NCBI RefSeq assembly: GCF_039522365.1
Contig: NZ_BAAADJ010000005.1
Span: forward strand, 1 to 64,000
DNA: 64,000 nucleotides
Origin: Bacillus carboniphilus
GTDB taxonomy: Bacteria > Bacillota > Bacilli > Bacillales > JC228
Reading direction: 5' to 3'
Shown here: in pieces, positions 1 through 11,978 of the stretch
Layout of the letters: each line of letters starts with the position of its first letter
How positions within the stretch are numbered: position 1 is the first letter of the stretch
Made by a program: the position numbers and the translations under genes
Notes under the pieces: generated by a model
What the model saw: only the letters and a program-made list of their open reading frames with translations
The model's database searches: none
Told to the model about the DNA's origin: nothing

Positions 1-102
1 CCAAATACAGTATAGAGGAAGGTTATTTGGCATGTTCAATTTTAGTATATCACGTTGTTTTTAATCTTTTTATTGAAAAATGTTGACAAACTATTAGCTG
101 GT

Positions 103-339
103 TTATCCAAAGTTAGACACCCGTTATCCGAAGTTAGACACCCATTATCCGAAGTTAGACACCCGTTATCCGAAGTTAGACACCCGTTATCCGAAGTTAG
201 ACACCCGTTATCCGAAGTTAGACACCCGTTATCCGAAGTTAGACACCCGTTATCCGAAATTAGACCCCTGTTATCCGAAGTTAGACACCCGTTATCCGAA
301 GTTAGACACCCGTTATCCGGAGTTAGACACCCGTTATCC
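103..339. repeat. 21-bp tandem repeat array (left of NERD gene)
   Basis: The core TTATCC recurs 12 times at an exact 21-bp step (starts 103, 124, 145 ... 334) with no slippage. The unit reads approximately TTATCCGAAGTTAGACACCCG. Variation is limited to a few point changes, mainly in the first and the eighth or ninth units. Because 21 is a multiple of three, a frame stays open through the array and gives an artefactual VRHPLSE heptad repeat; there is no ribosome binding site for it. The array ends about 20 bp beyond the stop codon of the NERD gene. A related array lies on the other side of that gene. Confidence 0.95.
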
Positions 340-359
340 TCACTAAAAGAAATAATGAA

Positions 360-1364
360 TTACCTATGCAAGCCGAATTTATTATATTGATTTATCAATG
401 AAGCCAAATTATACGTTCTATTTCTATTGGACCCTTGTTTCTCTAAACCTAAAGTAATTAAATGATGTCTTACAGTATCACTAGATTCAAGTCTTAAAAA
501 TTCACGGCATTGCAGATTAGTAATAAATGGTGAAATAAGATAGTAGTGATCCAGGAGGGCATCTATATGTGCAGTATGAGAGCGAAGGTGACAATCGGGG
601 CATTCCCAAGCTCTATTTTTCCAATCCATAATTGTTGTAGAACAGGCAGGGCAGAATACCCCTTTAATTAAGTCTAATTCGTTATAGGAATAGTACTTCT
701 TTACATTGAATTCTAGTGGAGTATCTTCTTTTAGTAGCTGTTTAGTTAGTTTATTCAATTCTTTATTGGTTAATTTGGGCTCTACATATTCCCGTTCTAA
801 TTTATATATTTTCTCAAGCAATACTTCAGAGTTGCATATTTTTTTAATCACTTCAGTAAGATCATCTGGGATTTCAATGATAGTTTCATCATTACTATTT
901 ACGAAAAAATATTCAATAGGGATAAGAGGGAATTGATGAAGTGTTAGCCACTGGCGAAGTTGAGTGCGATGACGTTTTGCTTGATGTATGGGGTTCGTTA
1001 TTCTTTTTTTCTCACCTTTGTATACTTGAATTAGCTGATCAAGATTTCTATCAAACCTTAATATGCCCCTGACATTTTTTATTTCTAAAGGAAGAAGAAA
1101 ATATTGACATATCAAAAGTGAATCAATTTGATAAAAATATTTTTTCCTTTGCAACCTTAAATCCGGAATAATTCTAAACTTGTCTCCTGGTAAAAAATCT
1201 AAGTAATAATCAACGTTCTTCTCTCCTTTGTAGCCGGCCTTTCCTTTAGATATTTCAAAGGCCAATGTTTGTTGAAGAGGATGCCTTGGCAATAACCTTT
1301 TACTTAACCTTTCTTCAATCATGGTTCTAACTGGAAATGGGCGTTTTTTAACAAAAATTATCAT
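360..1364 (-). CDS. NERD domain-containing protein with C-terminal zinc ribbon
   Basis: A protein of about 334 aa. Residues ~35-150 look like a nuclease-related (NERD) domain: a conserved GxxGE block (KAGYKGEKNVDYYL) is followed by DLRL and then QIDSLLI, the D/Q-containing core shared with restriction-endonuclease-fold enzymes. The C-terminal third carries two CxxC pairs (CPAC and CPDC) spaced like a zinc ribbon. Bacillus NERD proteins of this length are common, and their biochemical role is unknown. The sequence AAGGAG sits directly against the first of two consecutive ATGs, so the second (1364) is preferred; the start could be 1367. The gene stands alone: its neighbours on both sides are 21-bp repeat arrays, and no operon partner is visible. 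The assignment to the family is firm, the function is not. Confidence 0.85.
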   Translation of the reverse strand: MIIFVKKRPFPVRTMIEERLSKRLLPRHPLQQTLAFEISKGKAGYKGEKNVDYYLDFLPGDKFRIIPDLRLQRKKYFYQIDSLLICQYFLLPLEIKNVRGILRFDRNLDQLIQVYKGEKKRITNPIHQAKRHRTQLRQWLTLHQFPLIPIEYFFVNSNDETIIEIPDDLTEVIKKICNSEVLLEKIYKLEREYVEPKLTNKELNKLTKQLLKEDTPLEFNVKKYYSYNELDLIKGVFCPACSTTIMDWKNRAWECPDCHLRSHTAHIDALLDHYYLISPFITNLQCREFLRLESSDTVRHHLITLGLEKQGSNRNRTYNLASLINQYNKFGLHR

Positions 1365-1478
1365 CATCTCCTTAAAATTCTTTGCTTAATTATTCAATTT
1401 CCAATGATATATCCCCTTCTTTTTTATTTACTAACAGAAAAAAATATTAATTTTACATTTTGTCTGAACTCATACTAG

Positions 1479-1858
1479 TTAACCGAAGTTAGTCACCTTT
1501 TTTTCCGGGAGTTAGTCACGCGTTATCCGAAGTCGCACTCCCTTTATCCGAAGTCAGACACCCTTTATCCGAAGTCGCACTCCCTTTATCCGAAGTCGTA
1601 CACCCTTTATCCGAAGTCGTACACCCTTTATCCGAAGTCAGACACGCGTTATCCGAAGTCGCACTCCCTTTATCCGAAGTCCCACACCCTTTATCCGAAG
1701 TCGTACACCCTTTATCCGAAGTCGTACACCCTTTATCCGAAGTCGCACTCCCTTTATCCGAAGTCGCACTCCCTTTATCCGAAGTCCCACACCCTTTATC
1801 CGAAGTCGTACACCCTTTATCCGAAGTCGCACACCCTTTACCCGAACTCGTTACATCC
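1479..1858. repeat. 21-bp tandem repeat array (right of NERD gene)
   Basis: Sixteen TTATCC-type cores lie at an exact 21-bp step from 1523 to 1838. Two degenerate units precede them at 22-bp steps (1479, 1501). The unit is approximately TTATCCGAAGTCGCACACCCT; the variable 6-8 bp in the middle come in a few recurring forms (gcactccc, gtacaccc, cccacaccc, agacacgcg). The first half of the unit (TTATCCGAAGT) is the same as in the array at 103-339, so the two arrays are related. The minus-strand frames that stay open here (TSDKGC and RLRIKGV heptads) follow from the 21-bp periodicity and are not credible genes. Confidence 0.95.
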
Positions 1859-1872
1859 AATGTCCAAAATCA

Positions 1873-1901
1873 CAAAAAAAGAGACCCAAACCGGGTCCCC
1901 C
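1873..1901 (-). terminator. Rho-independent terminator of the glycolytic operon
   Basis: Read on the minus strand, GGGACCC-GGTTT-GGGTCTC (one G-U pair) is followed by TTTTTTT, beginning about 10 bp after the eno stop codon. Confidence 0.85.
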
Positions 1902-1909
1902 AAATAAAA

Positions 1910-5511
<3,602 letters not shown>

Positions 5512-5521
5512 TCATCCTTCC

Positions 5522-6706
5522 CTATTTATCAGTAAGGGCTACAACTCCTGGTAGCTCTTTTCCTTCCATAAACTCTAGTGATGCTCCGCCACCTGTAGAG
5601 ATATGAGACATCTCATCAGCAAGGTTGAATTTTTCAACGGCTGCAGCAGAGTCTCCGCCACCTATGATGGTTGTTGTTTCTTTCGCTTCAGCTAGAGCTT
5701 GAGCAACTGCCTTCGTACCATTTGCAAAAAGGTCAATTTCAAATACGCCCATTGGTCCGTTCCAAATCACTAATTTTGATTCCTTTACCACATTTGTGTA
5801 AAGTTCGCGAGTTTTGGGTCCAATATCTAGCGCTTCCCAATCAGATGGAATGTCTTCAATAGAAACCTCTTGTGTATTAGCCTCGTTTGAAAAATCGTCT
5901 GCCACTAGAACATCAACCGGAAGAACAAAGTTAACTCCATTCTTTTCGGCTTTTTCCATAAAGGATTTAGCCAAATCAATTTTATCTTCTTCAAGTAATG
6001 ATTTTCCGATTTCATAGCCTTTTGCTTTGATGAAAGTATAAGCTAATCCGCCACCAATGATCAGGTTATCTACTTTTTCTAATAGATTTTCAATCACACC
6101 AATTTTGTCTTTAACTTTTGCTCCACCAATAATGGCTGTGAAAGGTCTTTCTGGATTTTCTAATGCTTTACCTAGTACATCCAGTTCTTTTTCCATTAAG
6201 AAACCAGCAACAGCCGGTAGGTGATGAGCAATCCCTTCTGTTGAAGCATGAGCTCTGTGGGCTGCACCGAAAGCATCATTGACATATATATCTGCCAGGT
6301 CAGCGAAACCTTTTGCTAACTCTGGGTCATTCTTTTCTTCACCTTTTTCAAAACGAACATTTTCTAGTAAAAGAACATCACCGTTATTCATTTGTTCTAT
6401 GTATTCTTTTACAGTGTCGCCACGAACCTCATCAGATTTTGCAACTTCTTTACCTAGTAAATTTGATAGATGGGCCGCAACCGGAGATAATCGAAGTTCT
6501 TCTACTACCTCACCTTTAGGACGACCTAAATGACTGGCCAGAATGACTTTTGCACCCTGTTCAACTAAATATTGAATAGTAGGAAGGGCAGCGCGAATTC
6601 TAGTATCATCCGTAATATTCCCATCCTTCAAAGGCACATTAAAATCGACCCGACAAAACACACGTTGACCATTCACGTCCACGTCTTTCAAAGTCTTCTT
6701 GTTCAT
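5522..6706 (-). CDS. pgk: Phosphoglycerate kinase
   Basis: Transfers the phosphate of 1,3-bisphosphoglycerate to ADP, the first ATP-yielding step of glycolysis. The 394-aa two-domain kinase has the N-terminal substrate motif [15 protein letters not shown], the hinge/nucleotide motifs [11 protein letters not shown] and NGPMGVFE, and the C-terminal GGGDSAAA...STGGGASLE phosphate loop. AGGAGG precedes the ATG at optimal spacing. It is separated from gapA by 153 bp that hold a terminator and a candidate promoter, so pgk-tpiA-gpmI-eno can be expressed apart from cggR-gapA. Confidence 0.98.
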   Translation of the reverse strand: MNKKTLKDVDVNGQRVFCRVDFNVPLKDGNITDDTRIRAALPTIQYLVEQGAKVILASHLGRPKGEVVEELRLSPVAAHLSNLLGKEVAKSDEVRGDTVKEYIEQMNNGDVLLLENVRFEKGEEKNDPELAKGFADLADIYVNDAFGAAHRAHASTEGIAHHLPAVAGFLMEKELDVLGKALENPERPFTAIIGGAKVKDKIGVIENLLEKVDNLIIGGGLAYTFIKAKGYEIGKSLLEEDKIDLAKSFMEKAEKNGVNFVLPVDVLVADDFSNEANTQEVSIEDIPSDWEALDIGPKTRELYTNVVKESKLVIWNGPMGVFEIDLFANGTKAVAQALAEAKETTTIIGGGDSAAAVEKFNLADEMSHISTGGGASLEFMEGKELPGVVALTDK

Positions 6707-6733
6707 AGGGGAACCTCCTCAAAGAAAAAATTC

Positions 6734-6762
6734 GTTATGTAGCCACCTATATTGTAACTCAA
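6734..6762 (-). promoter_or_regulatory. Candidate sigma-A promoter for pgk-tpiA-gpmI-eno
   Basis: On the minus strand TTGAGT (6762-6757), a 17-bp spacer and CATAAC (6739-6734) lie 28 bp upstream of the pgk start. The -10 matches consensus only moderately. The B. subtilis operon has an internal promoter in the same place. Confidence 0.5.
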
Positions 6763-6804
6763 TGTTCCCAAAAAGATTGCGCCTTTTCGGAATTTTTTTC
6801 ACAA

Positions 6805-6841
6805 GGGAAAAAGGAGCGAGGGGACCAGACCCCCGCTCCCC
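6805..6841 (-). terminator. Intra-operon terminator between gapA and pgk
   Basis: The minus strand reads GGAGCGGGGG-TCTGGT-CCCCTCGCTCC followed by TTTTTCCC, a GC-rich stem with a short U tract about 20 bp after gapA. It probably stops part of the cggR-gapA transcripts, making gapA mRNA more abundant than the downstream part. Confidence 0.75.
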
Positions 6842-6859
6842 TCTCAAAGCTTGTATATC

Positions 6860-7867
6860 TTATAGTCCTTGCTTACCAATGTAATCAGCTAGGTCTACAA
6901 CACGGCTTGAATAGCCTGTTTCGTTGTCATACCAAGAAAGAACTTTTACCATATTATCTTCTAATACCATAGTAGAAAGAGCATCAATAGTAGATGAAGC
7001 TGTGTTACCATTGTAGTCTCTAGATACTAGTGGCTCATCAGAGTAAGCTAAAATGCCTTTTAACTCACCTTCAGCTGCTTCCTTCAATGCTGCATTCACA
7101 TCTTCAGCTGTAACAGTTTTATCTAATTCTGCTACAAGGTCAACTACAGATACGTTTGGTGTTGGAACACGCATTGCCATACCATTTAATTTACCTTTTA
7201 GTTCTGGTAATACAAGAGCAACAGCTTTTGCAGCACCAGTAGTTGTTGGAATGATAGATTCAGCTGCCGCACGAGCACGACGGTAATCTTTATGTGGTAA
7301 ATCAAGAATTTGTTGGTCATTTGTATACGCGTGTACAGTTGTCATCATTCCACGCTTGATTCCGAACTTATCGTTTAGAACTTTAGCAAATGGAGCTAGA
7401 CAGTTTGTTGTACAAGATGCATTAGAAATGACATGGTGATTTGCTGCATCGTATTTATCTTCGTTAACACCCATTACGATTGTGATATCTTCTTCATTAG
7501 CTGGAGCAGAGATAATAACCTTTTTCGCTCCTGCTTCTAAGTGTTTCGCTGCGTCTGCACGCTTTGTAAAACGACCAGTAGATTCAACAACCACTTCTAC
7601 TCCTAGGTCTCCCCAACCAAGTTGAGCTGGATCACGTTCAGCTAATACTTTAATTTTTTGTCCGCCAACTACAAGATAGTCTCCATCTACAGATACAGTC
7701 TCATTAAGCGTACCGTGCACAGAGTCATATTGTAGTAAGTGAGCAAGCATGTTAGCATCTGTTAAATCGTTAACTGCTACTACTTCTACATTGGGGTTAT
7801 TAAGCGCCGCACGAAATACATTACGTCCAATACGTCCAAATCCGTTAATTCCTAATTTTACTGTCAT
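6860..7867 (-). CDS. gapA: Glyceraldehyde-3-phosphate dehydrogenase (glycolytic, NAD-dependent)
   Basis: Oxidises glyceraldehyde 3-phosphate to 1,3-bisphosphoglycerate. The 335-aa enzyme shows the NAD-binding [10 protein letters not shown], the active-site Cys152 in [12 protein letters not shown] and His179 in TTVHAYT. Asp34 (VNDLTD) is followed by a leucine, typical of NAD preference and of the glycolytic GapA rather than the gluconeogenic GapB. AGGAGG precedes the ATG. It is directly downstream of its regulator cggR. Confidence 0.97.
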   Translation of the reverse strand: MTVKLGINGFGRIGRNVFRAALNNPNVEVVAVNDLTDANMLAHLLQYDSVHGTLNETVSVDGDYLVVGGQKIKVLAERDPAQLGWGDLGVEVVVESTGRFTKRADAAKHLEAGAKKVIISAPANEEDITIVMGVNEDKYDAANHHVISNASCTTNCLAPFAKVLNDKFGIKRGMMTTVHAYTNDQQILDLPHKDYRRARAAAESIIPTTTGAAKAVALVLPELKGKLNGMAMRVPTPNVSVVDLVAELDKTVTAEDVNAALKEAAEGELKGILAYSDEPLVSRDYNGNTASSTIDALSTMVLEDNMVKVLSWYDNETGYSSRVVDLADYIGKQGL

Positions 7868-7949
7868 GTATAGTTCCTCCTTAAATTAAAAAAGCAGAGT
7901 AAATTATTTATATAAGGGGTGCAAAGAGACCCTTATTTGCTTAGAATTT

Positions 7950-8963
7950 CTAGAGCTCCATGGCACAAGCTTCATCTGTAATTAAAATAGTCGATGCTGG
8001 GGCTTGATTCATATATGCTCGAATTGCCTTTGCTTTTGATGCTCCACCGGCTACCGCTATAACGTAAGGAATCTGTTCTAAATCCTCGAGCTGCAATCCA
8101 ATCGTTTGTACTCGATGAACGACTTCACCTTGTTCATTAAAATAGTATCCGAATGCCTCACCAACAGCATTCCCATTTAAAACTTTCTTAAAATCCTCTT
8201 CGGATGTTTTCCTTCTTTTGGCCATCGTCACTGCATCACCAATCCCATGAAGAACCATATGAGCTGATTTGATGAGTGATAAAATCTCACTTACCTGTGG
8301 TTCTTGTACCATTTTTTCATATACTTCCGGGCTCAATTGATCCGGAACATACAGCACTTTGTGTTTCGCCTGTGCTTTCTGTGCCATGGTTGAACAGATG
8401 GTGTTTGCTTGATTTTGAATCTCTTCACCTATTCCACCTCGAGCTGGAACAAAGAGAACCTCTTTATTTGTGAACTCTGGTGTTAGCATTTCAGCTACTT
8501 TAGCCATGGTGGTTCCACCAGTAACAGCTATGATATTTTTTCCAACCAGGTGGTTTTTCATGCAAATCGCACAGCTTCTCCCCAATTCATTTTTTACCCA
8601 AGGAGACTCTTCACTATTTCCGGGCACGATAATAATATCTTGTATGTTCCATCGTTGCATGAGCTTTTGTTTTAACCGATCAATTCCTAAGACTTCATCC
8701 ATCATATTATTCAAACCTTCAAGAAGCTCAATACCGATTGGTGTAATGAACATTCCAGCTGTGGTTATTTGGATCAAATCCTGTTTCTTCAGTAATTCTA
8801 CCTCTGAACGGAGGACTCGTTCGGTTAGTCCTAAACTTTGGGAAAGACTTCTTCTGCCAACAGGCTGCATCTGGTGTATGTACTTCATAATGTGATATCT
8901 ACGTTGAAGTGTTGGCATCAAGTCAGGCAAAAGCTTTTGCATAGAGTGGAGCTGATTCGTCAA
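7950..8963 (-). CDS. cggR: Central glycolytic genes repressor
   Basis: SorC/DeoR-family repressor of the gapA operon; in B. subtilis fructose 1,6-bisphosphate is the inducer. An N-terminal helix-turn-helix (GRRSLSQSLGLTERVLRSEVELL) is followed by a sugar-binding domain with VTGGTTM and AVAGGASKA loops. A TTG at 8993 would extend the protein by 10 residues, but it lies inside the CggR operator. The TTG at 8963 is preceded by AGAGGTG at good spacing and gives MTNQLHSMQKLLPDL, which matches the N-terminus of B. subtilis CggR (from memory), and a 337-aa product. First gene of the glycolytic operon and autoregulated. Confidence 0.93.
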   Translation of the reverse strand: MTNQLHSMQKLLPDLMPTLQRRYHIMKYIHQMQPVGRRSLSQSLGLTERVLRSEVELLKKQDLIQITTAGMFITPIGIELLEGLNNMMDEVLGIDRLKQKLMQRWNIQDIIIVPGNSEESPWVKNELGRSCAICMKNHLVGKNIIAVTGGTTMAKVAEMLTPEFTNKEVLFVPARGGIGEEIQNQANTICSTMAQKAQAKHKVLYVPDQLSPEVYEKMVQEPQVSEILSLIKSAHMVLHGIGDAVTMAKRRKTSEEDFKKVLNGNAVGEAFGYYFNEQGEVVHRVQTIGLQLEDLEQIPYVIAVAGGASKAKAIRAYMNQAPASTILITDEACAMEL

Positions 8964-8988
8964 ATGGCTCACCTCTTCATTGGGTGTG

Positions 8989-9024
8989 GTCAAAAAATGT
9001 CCCGCATAGACATATTATGTCCCA
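8989..9024 (-). promoter_or_regulatory. CggR operator (two tandem half-operators)
   Basis: On the minus strand the sequence is TGGGAC-N6-TGTC-N4-CGGGAC-N6-TGAC, almost exactly the known B. subtilis CggR operator pattern (CGGGACN6TGTCN4CGGGACN6TGTC), directly upstream of cggR. The promoter should lie just upstream. A TTGATA near 9062-9067 is a possible -35, but no convincing -10 was found at the right spacing. Confidence 0.88.
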
Positions 9025-9102
9025 CTTGCTGCAAAAAAAATACCCCTGATTTGTTTTCATTGTATCAAGGGTAACATATGAATTCAACTAAAATGACTCA
9101 AA

Positions 9103-9339
9103 TTATTGCTGTAATCGCTTTCTTACCTCATCAAAGTCGATAATTCCTTCGCTGACCTCTTCCCCATCTATAGTGACAACTGGAATTCGAATTCCGTACT
9201 TTTCCGTTAATTGGTCATCAGTGTCGATGTCTACTTCGACTAATTGGAATGGGAAATGTTCCTGGAGTAACTCCAACATCACTTTTGCTTCTTTACAAAT
9301 GGAGCATTTATATCGTGTATAAAAATGGACAGTTTTCAC
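9103..9339 (-). CDS. Glutaredoxin/thioredoxin-like small protein
   Basis: A 78-aa single-domain protein of the glutaredoxin-like (DUF836) family. It has an N-terminal beta strand, the redox motif CSIC (residues 14-17) and the cis-proline loop GIRIPVVTIDG. It begins with GTG preceded by AAGAAGGGAAC. It lies 18 bp after sigL in the same direction and is probably co-transcribed with it. The physiological partner is unknown. Confidence 0.85.
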   Translation of the reverse strand: MKTVHFYTRYKCSICKEAKVMLELLQEHFPFQLVEVDIDTDDQLTEKYGIRIPVVTIDGEEVSEGIIDFDEVRKRLQQ

Positions 9340-9357
9340 TAGTGCGTTCCCTTCTTT

Positions 9358-10662
9358 TTACCGGTATTGTTTTCTTTTACTAGAGGGTAAAATCCCCAAT
9401 TGGTCGCGATATTTTGCAATGGTTCGCCGCGATACTTTTATATATTGTTGGTGTAATAGGTCTACAATTTGTTGATCGGATAGAGGCTTTAGCTTATCCT
9501 CAGTCTCGATAAGTTTTAGAAGAGCTTGCTTTACCTGCTCTGTACTTTGGTCTTCCTGCGGATTGCCGACCGCAGCAGAAAATAATGATTTTAGTGGAAA
9601 GGTTCCATGGTTAGTTTGAAAGAACTTCCCTCTCACCGCTCGACTTACAGTAGATTCATGAATGTGTAGCTCGTCAGCCACTTCCCGCATAGATAAGGGG
9701 CGAATAAAAGCTGGTCCACGTTCAAAAAACGCCTCTTGTCTTGCAACCATTGTAGTCATGATTCTTTCCAGTGTCCACTTTCTAGACTTTAAGCTTTTCT
9801 TTAGCCAGTTGTATTCTCCCGTGCAATGCTTTAAATATTCCTGAACCGAAGCATCTGAATGCTGTGCAAATGTGCGGTAGTAATCGCTATGGTATTGAAC
9901 GTTTGGAATGTGGTCCTGCACCAGCTGTATTTGCCATTTCCCATCTTTTTTCCAAACAAGAAAATCAGGAATGATGTAAGGAGATTCCTCTTTTTTAAAT
10001 CGTAGGCCTGGTCGCGGATGTAAGGTTTGAATATTATCCGCTAGATTTTGAATCTCCTGTAGTGGAATGTTTAATTCTTTTTCAATTTGTTTCCATTTCT
10101 TATTAGCGAAGGAATCAAAATAGAATTCGATAATTACAGTGTCTTGTTCGGAGAAATGGTTTCGCTTCATTTGGATCATGAGACATTCTTGAAGACTTCT
10201 CGCCCCAACTCCATTTGGTTCCAACGCTTGTAAGACAGAGACACAATAATCCCATTCCGACTCGGTCATATTTGGGTATTGATTTTTCATATCTTCGTAT
10301 TGAATCGTTAAATAACCGTTATCATCAAGACTGTCTATTAGATAGTGAATTTTCTGTTTCGTGGATTGTGATACATTCAGAAGTACTAATTGCTTTAAAA
10401 GGTGTTCGGAAAGCGACTCTTCCTTGTGACCCAACTGTTCAATCCAATTGGAGTTCGAGTCTTTTTTGACCCTGTTGGACTTCCTGGTAGTAGTATAGGA
10501 TGGGGGCGTAAGCTGAATAAGTGGGTTATCAAGAGTTTTTTCTTCTAAAAATGAAATCAACTCCTGAGAGGAATATTGAAGTAGAGCAATAGCCTGTTGT
10601 AATTCTTGGGTCATCGACAATTTGACTGACTGCTTCTGAACAAGACTTACCTTTGGTTCCAT
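9358..10662 (-). CDS. sigL: RNA polymerase sigma-54 factor
   Basis: Alternative sigma factor that directs RNA polymerase to -24/-12 promoters and needs an AAA+ activator. The 434-aa protein has the glutamine/leucine-rich region I (KLSMTQELQQAIALLQYSSQEL), the core-binding region, a helix-turn-helix (MREVADELHIHESTVSRAVRGK) and the RpoN box SRRTIAKYRD at residues ~411-420. The start ATG has GAGGAGGGTGAACG upstream. No sigma-54 target gene or enhancer-binding protein is present in this window. Confidence 0.96.
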   Translation of the reverse strand: MEPKVSLVQKQSVKLSMTQELQQAIALLQYSSQELISFLEEKTLDNPLIQLTPPSYTTTRKSNRVKKDSNSNWIEQLGHKEESLSEHLLKQLVLLNVSQSTKQKIHYLIDSLDDNGYLTIQYEDMKNQYPNMTESEWDYCVSVLQALEPNGVGARSLQECLMIQMKRNHFSEQDTVIIEFYFDSFANKKWKQIEKELNIPLQEIQNLADNIQTLHPRPGLRFKKEESPYIIPDFLVWKKDGKWQIQLVQDHIPNVQYHSDYYRTFAQHSDASVQEYLKHCTGEYNWLKKSLKSRKWTLERIMTTMVARQEAFFERGPAFIRPLSMREVADELHIHESTVSRAVRGKFFQTNHGTFPLKSLFSAAVGNPQEDQSTEQVKQALLKLIETEDKLKPLSDQQIVDLLHQQYIKVSRRTIAKYRDQLGILPSSKRKQYR

Positions 10663-10724
10663 CGTTCACCCTCCTCTTCTCCTATTTTACATGATGAGAG
10701 TGAAAGCGTATACATGGAATAGTT

Positions 10725-10760
10725 GGAATAAAGAACGGGACTGAAAGTTATTCAGTCCCG
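10725..10760 (-). terminator. Terminator of the GNAT acetyltransferase gene
   Basis: Perfect 9-bp stem GGGACTGAA-TAACT-TTCAGTCCC on the minus strand followed by GTTCTTTATT, about 17 bp after the stop codon. The U tract is interrupted. Confidence 0.75.
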
Positions 10761-10777
10761 GTTGATAACCATTACTA

Positions 10778-11338
10778 TTATTCAGCAAACCACTCTTCAC
10801 GCAAGATTCCCATTTTTACAGAGTCATAATATTCGCCGTTATAAAGACGAGCTTTTCTAATTCTAGCCTCTTCCTTCATACCTAGCTTTTCTCCGACCTT
10901 GATCATTCTATGGTTTCCAGACCAGGTTGTGTATCCGATTCTAGGGATTTGAGGGTGCGCTTCAAACAAGTAATCGACCCAGAGTTTGATCGCTTCCGTT
11001 CCGTAGCCACCGCTCCAATATTCAGGTAAAAAGATTACAATACCGACTTCCATCCAGTTTGATGGTTGGTGTTCCCAGTAGAAAGTCACCGTACCTATTG
11101 TTTTTCCATCTGCCACAATCAATCTCTGGGAATCTAGTCCTGCTTCTATTCTTTTAGTCATAGATTCTTTGTACGTTTCAAAATCTACTTTTTTCAATGG
11201 GAAGTATGGGGCATCCCACTTTTTAAACTCGGGTTCATCCTCACCGTAGATGAGTGTCCATAGTGTTTGTAAGTCCTGCTTTTGTACAGGTTTAAGCTCT
11301 ATTTTGTTTCCTTTTAATGTTGATAATGTCTCTTTCAA
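10778..11338 (-). CDS. GNAT family N-acetyltransferase
   Basis: A 186-aa protein of the RimJ/RimL-type GNAT family. It has the N-terminal KGNKIELKPVQKQDLQTLW, a central beta-strand block ending TVTFYWEHQ, the acetyl-CoA pyrophosphate loop region PEYWSGGYGTEAIKLWVDYLF, and the C-terminal GEKLGMKEEARIRKARLYNGEYYDS typical of ribosomal-protein or antibiotic acetyltransferase-like members. The substrate cannot be predicted. The start is TTG at 11338 with CGGAGATGACATAA upstream. A 37-aa ORF with a strong ribosome binding site overlaps the start. Confidence 0.88.
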   Translation of the reverse strand: MKETLSTLKGNKIELKPVQKQDLQTLWTLIYGEDEPEFKKWDAPYFPLKKVDFETYKESMTKRIEAGLDSQRLIVADGKTIGTVTFYWEHQPSNWMEVGIVIFLPEYWSGGYGTEAIKLWVDYLFEAHPQIPRIGYTTWSGNHRMIKVGEKLGMKEEARIRKARLYNGEYYDSVKMGILREEWFAE

Positions 11339-11405
11339 TTATGTCATCTCCGTTATTTAAAAGATTTTTTATATGAAGTGAATGTTGGTTTTGGTTGTTT
11401 TTCAT
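11292..11405 (-). CDS. Possible 37-aa leader peptide upstream of and overlapping the GNAT gene
   Basis: The minus strand shows AGGAGG, 8 bp, then an ATG opening a 37-codon frame (MKNNQNQHSLHIKN...). It runs into the GNAT gene in another frame and ends with TAA at 11292, 47 bp inside it. The site is stronger than that of the GNAT TTG start, so the ORF may be a leader or a coupling device. The composition (many Asn, His, Lys, Ile) is not diagnostic, and there is no other evidence of coding. No homologue is recognised. Confidence 0.35.
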   Translation of the reverse strand: MKNNQNQHSLHIKNLLNNGDDIIERDIINIKRKQNRA

Positions 11406-11532
11406 TTTTACCGCCTCCTAAATTATTCTTAATAATCTATTCGGTATGGTCTTAATAAATCCTGCTTCACCCTTTTAGGGTTTCGAACTCCCTATTTGTT
11501 TCCGTTTAACATTTAAACCGTTCTTTATAATT

Positions 11533-11583
11533 AAAAAAAGAAGAGTGCCCCACTCGCCATAATTAGCGATGGGACACTCTTTC
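11533..11583 (-). terminator. Terminator of the tRNA-Arg gene
   Basis: A long stem on the minus strand (AGAGTGTCCCATCGC pairing with GCGAGTGGGGCACTCT, one bulge) around TAATTATG, followed by TCTTTTTTT. Confidence 0.85.
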
Positions 11584-11596
11584 GTAAGTCTTATTA

Positions 11597-11668
11597 CGCC
11601 CTCGGAGGGAATCGAACCCCCATTTCAAGAACCGGAATCTTGCGTGCTATCCGTTGCACCACGAGGGC
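11597..11668 (-). tRNA. tRNA-Arg (anticodon CCG)
   Basis: A 72-nt cloverleaf on the minus strand. Acceptor stem GCCCTCG/CGAGGGC with discriminator G; anticodon stem CAAGA/TCTTG enclosing TTCCGGT, so the anticodon is CCG; T arm GGGGG-TTCGATT-CCCTC. CCA is not encoded. It reads the rare Arg codon CGG and is followed by its own strong terminator. Confidence 0.95.
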
Positions 11669-11868
11669 AAAATAGGATCACTCAGATAAGAGTGACAGAT
11701 TCAATTATATTGAAAAGATGGAGATTTTTCAACTATAGAATTCATACTTAGGAAATATTAAACTCCTTGAACTAATTCATATGACACTTGTTTAAATAGA
11801 CGCAAAATGGGTATCATGATAAAGTTGAATACATACATAATCTATCCAAAAGTTGTCGAGCGAAATCT

Positions 11869-11898
11869 TTTGACCTTTATTGACCATTATTGTATGAT
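11869..11898 (+). promoter_or_regulatory. clpP promoter with overlapping CtsR operator
   Basis: A sigma-A promoter TTGACC (11870-11875), 17-bp spacer, TATGAT (11893-11898). TTTGACC and ATTGACC (11869-11885) form, on the minus strand, the direct heptad repeat GGTCAAT-AAA-GGTCAAA, the known CtsR box, covering the -35 region. clpP should therefore be repressed by CtsR and induced by heat or protein stress. Confidence 0.88.
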
Positions 11899-11978
11899 GA
11901 ATTTACAACATAATTTTCCTTTCAACTCTGTCAAAATGCTTAGTTGGAATGAGGAAAATTTGAATAGGAGGATGAAAA

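Noticed and set aside
103-339. DnaA-box cluster / replication origin
   Set aside because: TTATCC resembles half of a DnaA box (TTATNCACA), but the remainder (GAAG) does not match, and no origin genes are nearby.
55-390. Open frame encoding VRHPLSE heptads
   Set aside because: Direct result of the 21-bp repeat period; TTG start without a ribosome binding site.
103-1858. CRISPR array
   Set aside because: Units are contiguous 21-mers without unique spacers, and no cas genes are present.
1516-1860. Minus-strand frames encoding TSDKGC and RLRIKGV heptads
   Set aside because: Two frames of the same 21-bp array; both stay open only because of the period.
11460-11520. Second tRNA-like sequence (TTCGAACTCCC) beside tRNA-Arg
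   Set aside because: A T-arm-like fragment only; no acceptor or anticodon stem could be drawn.
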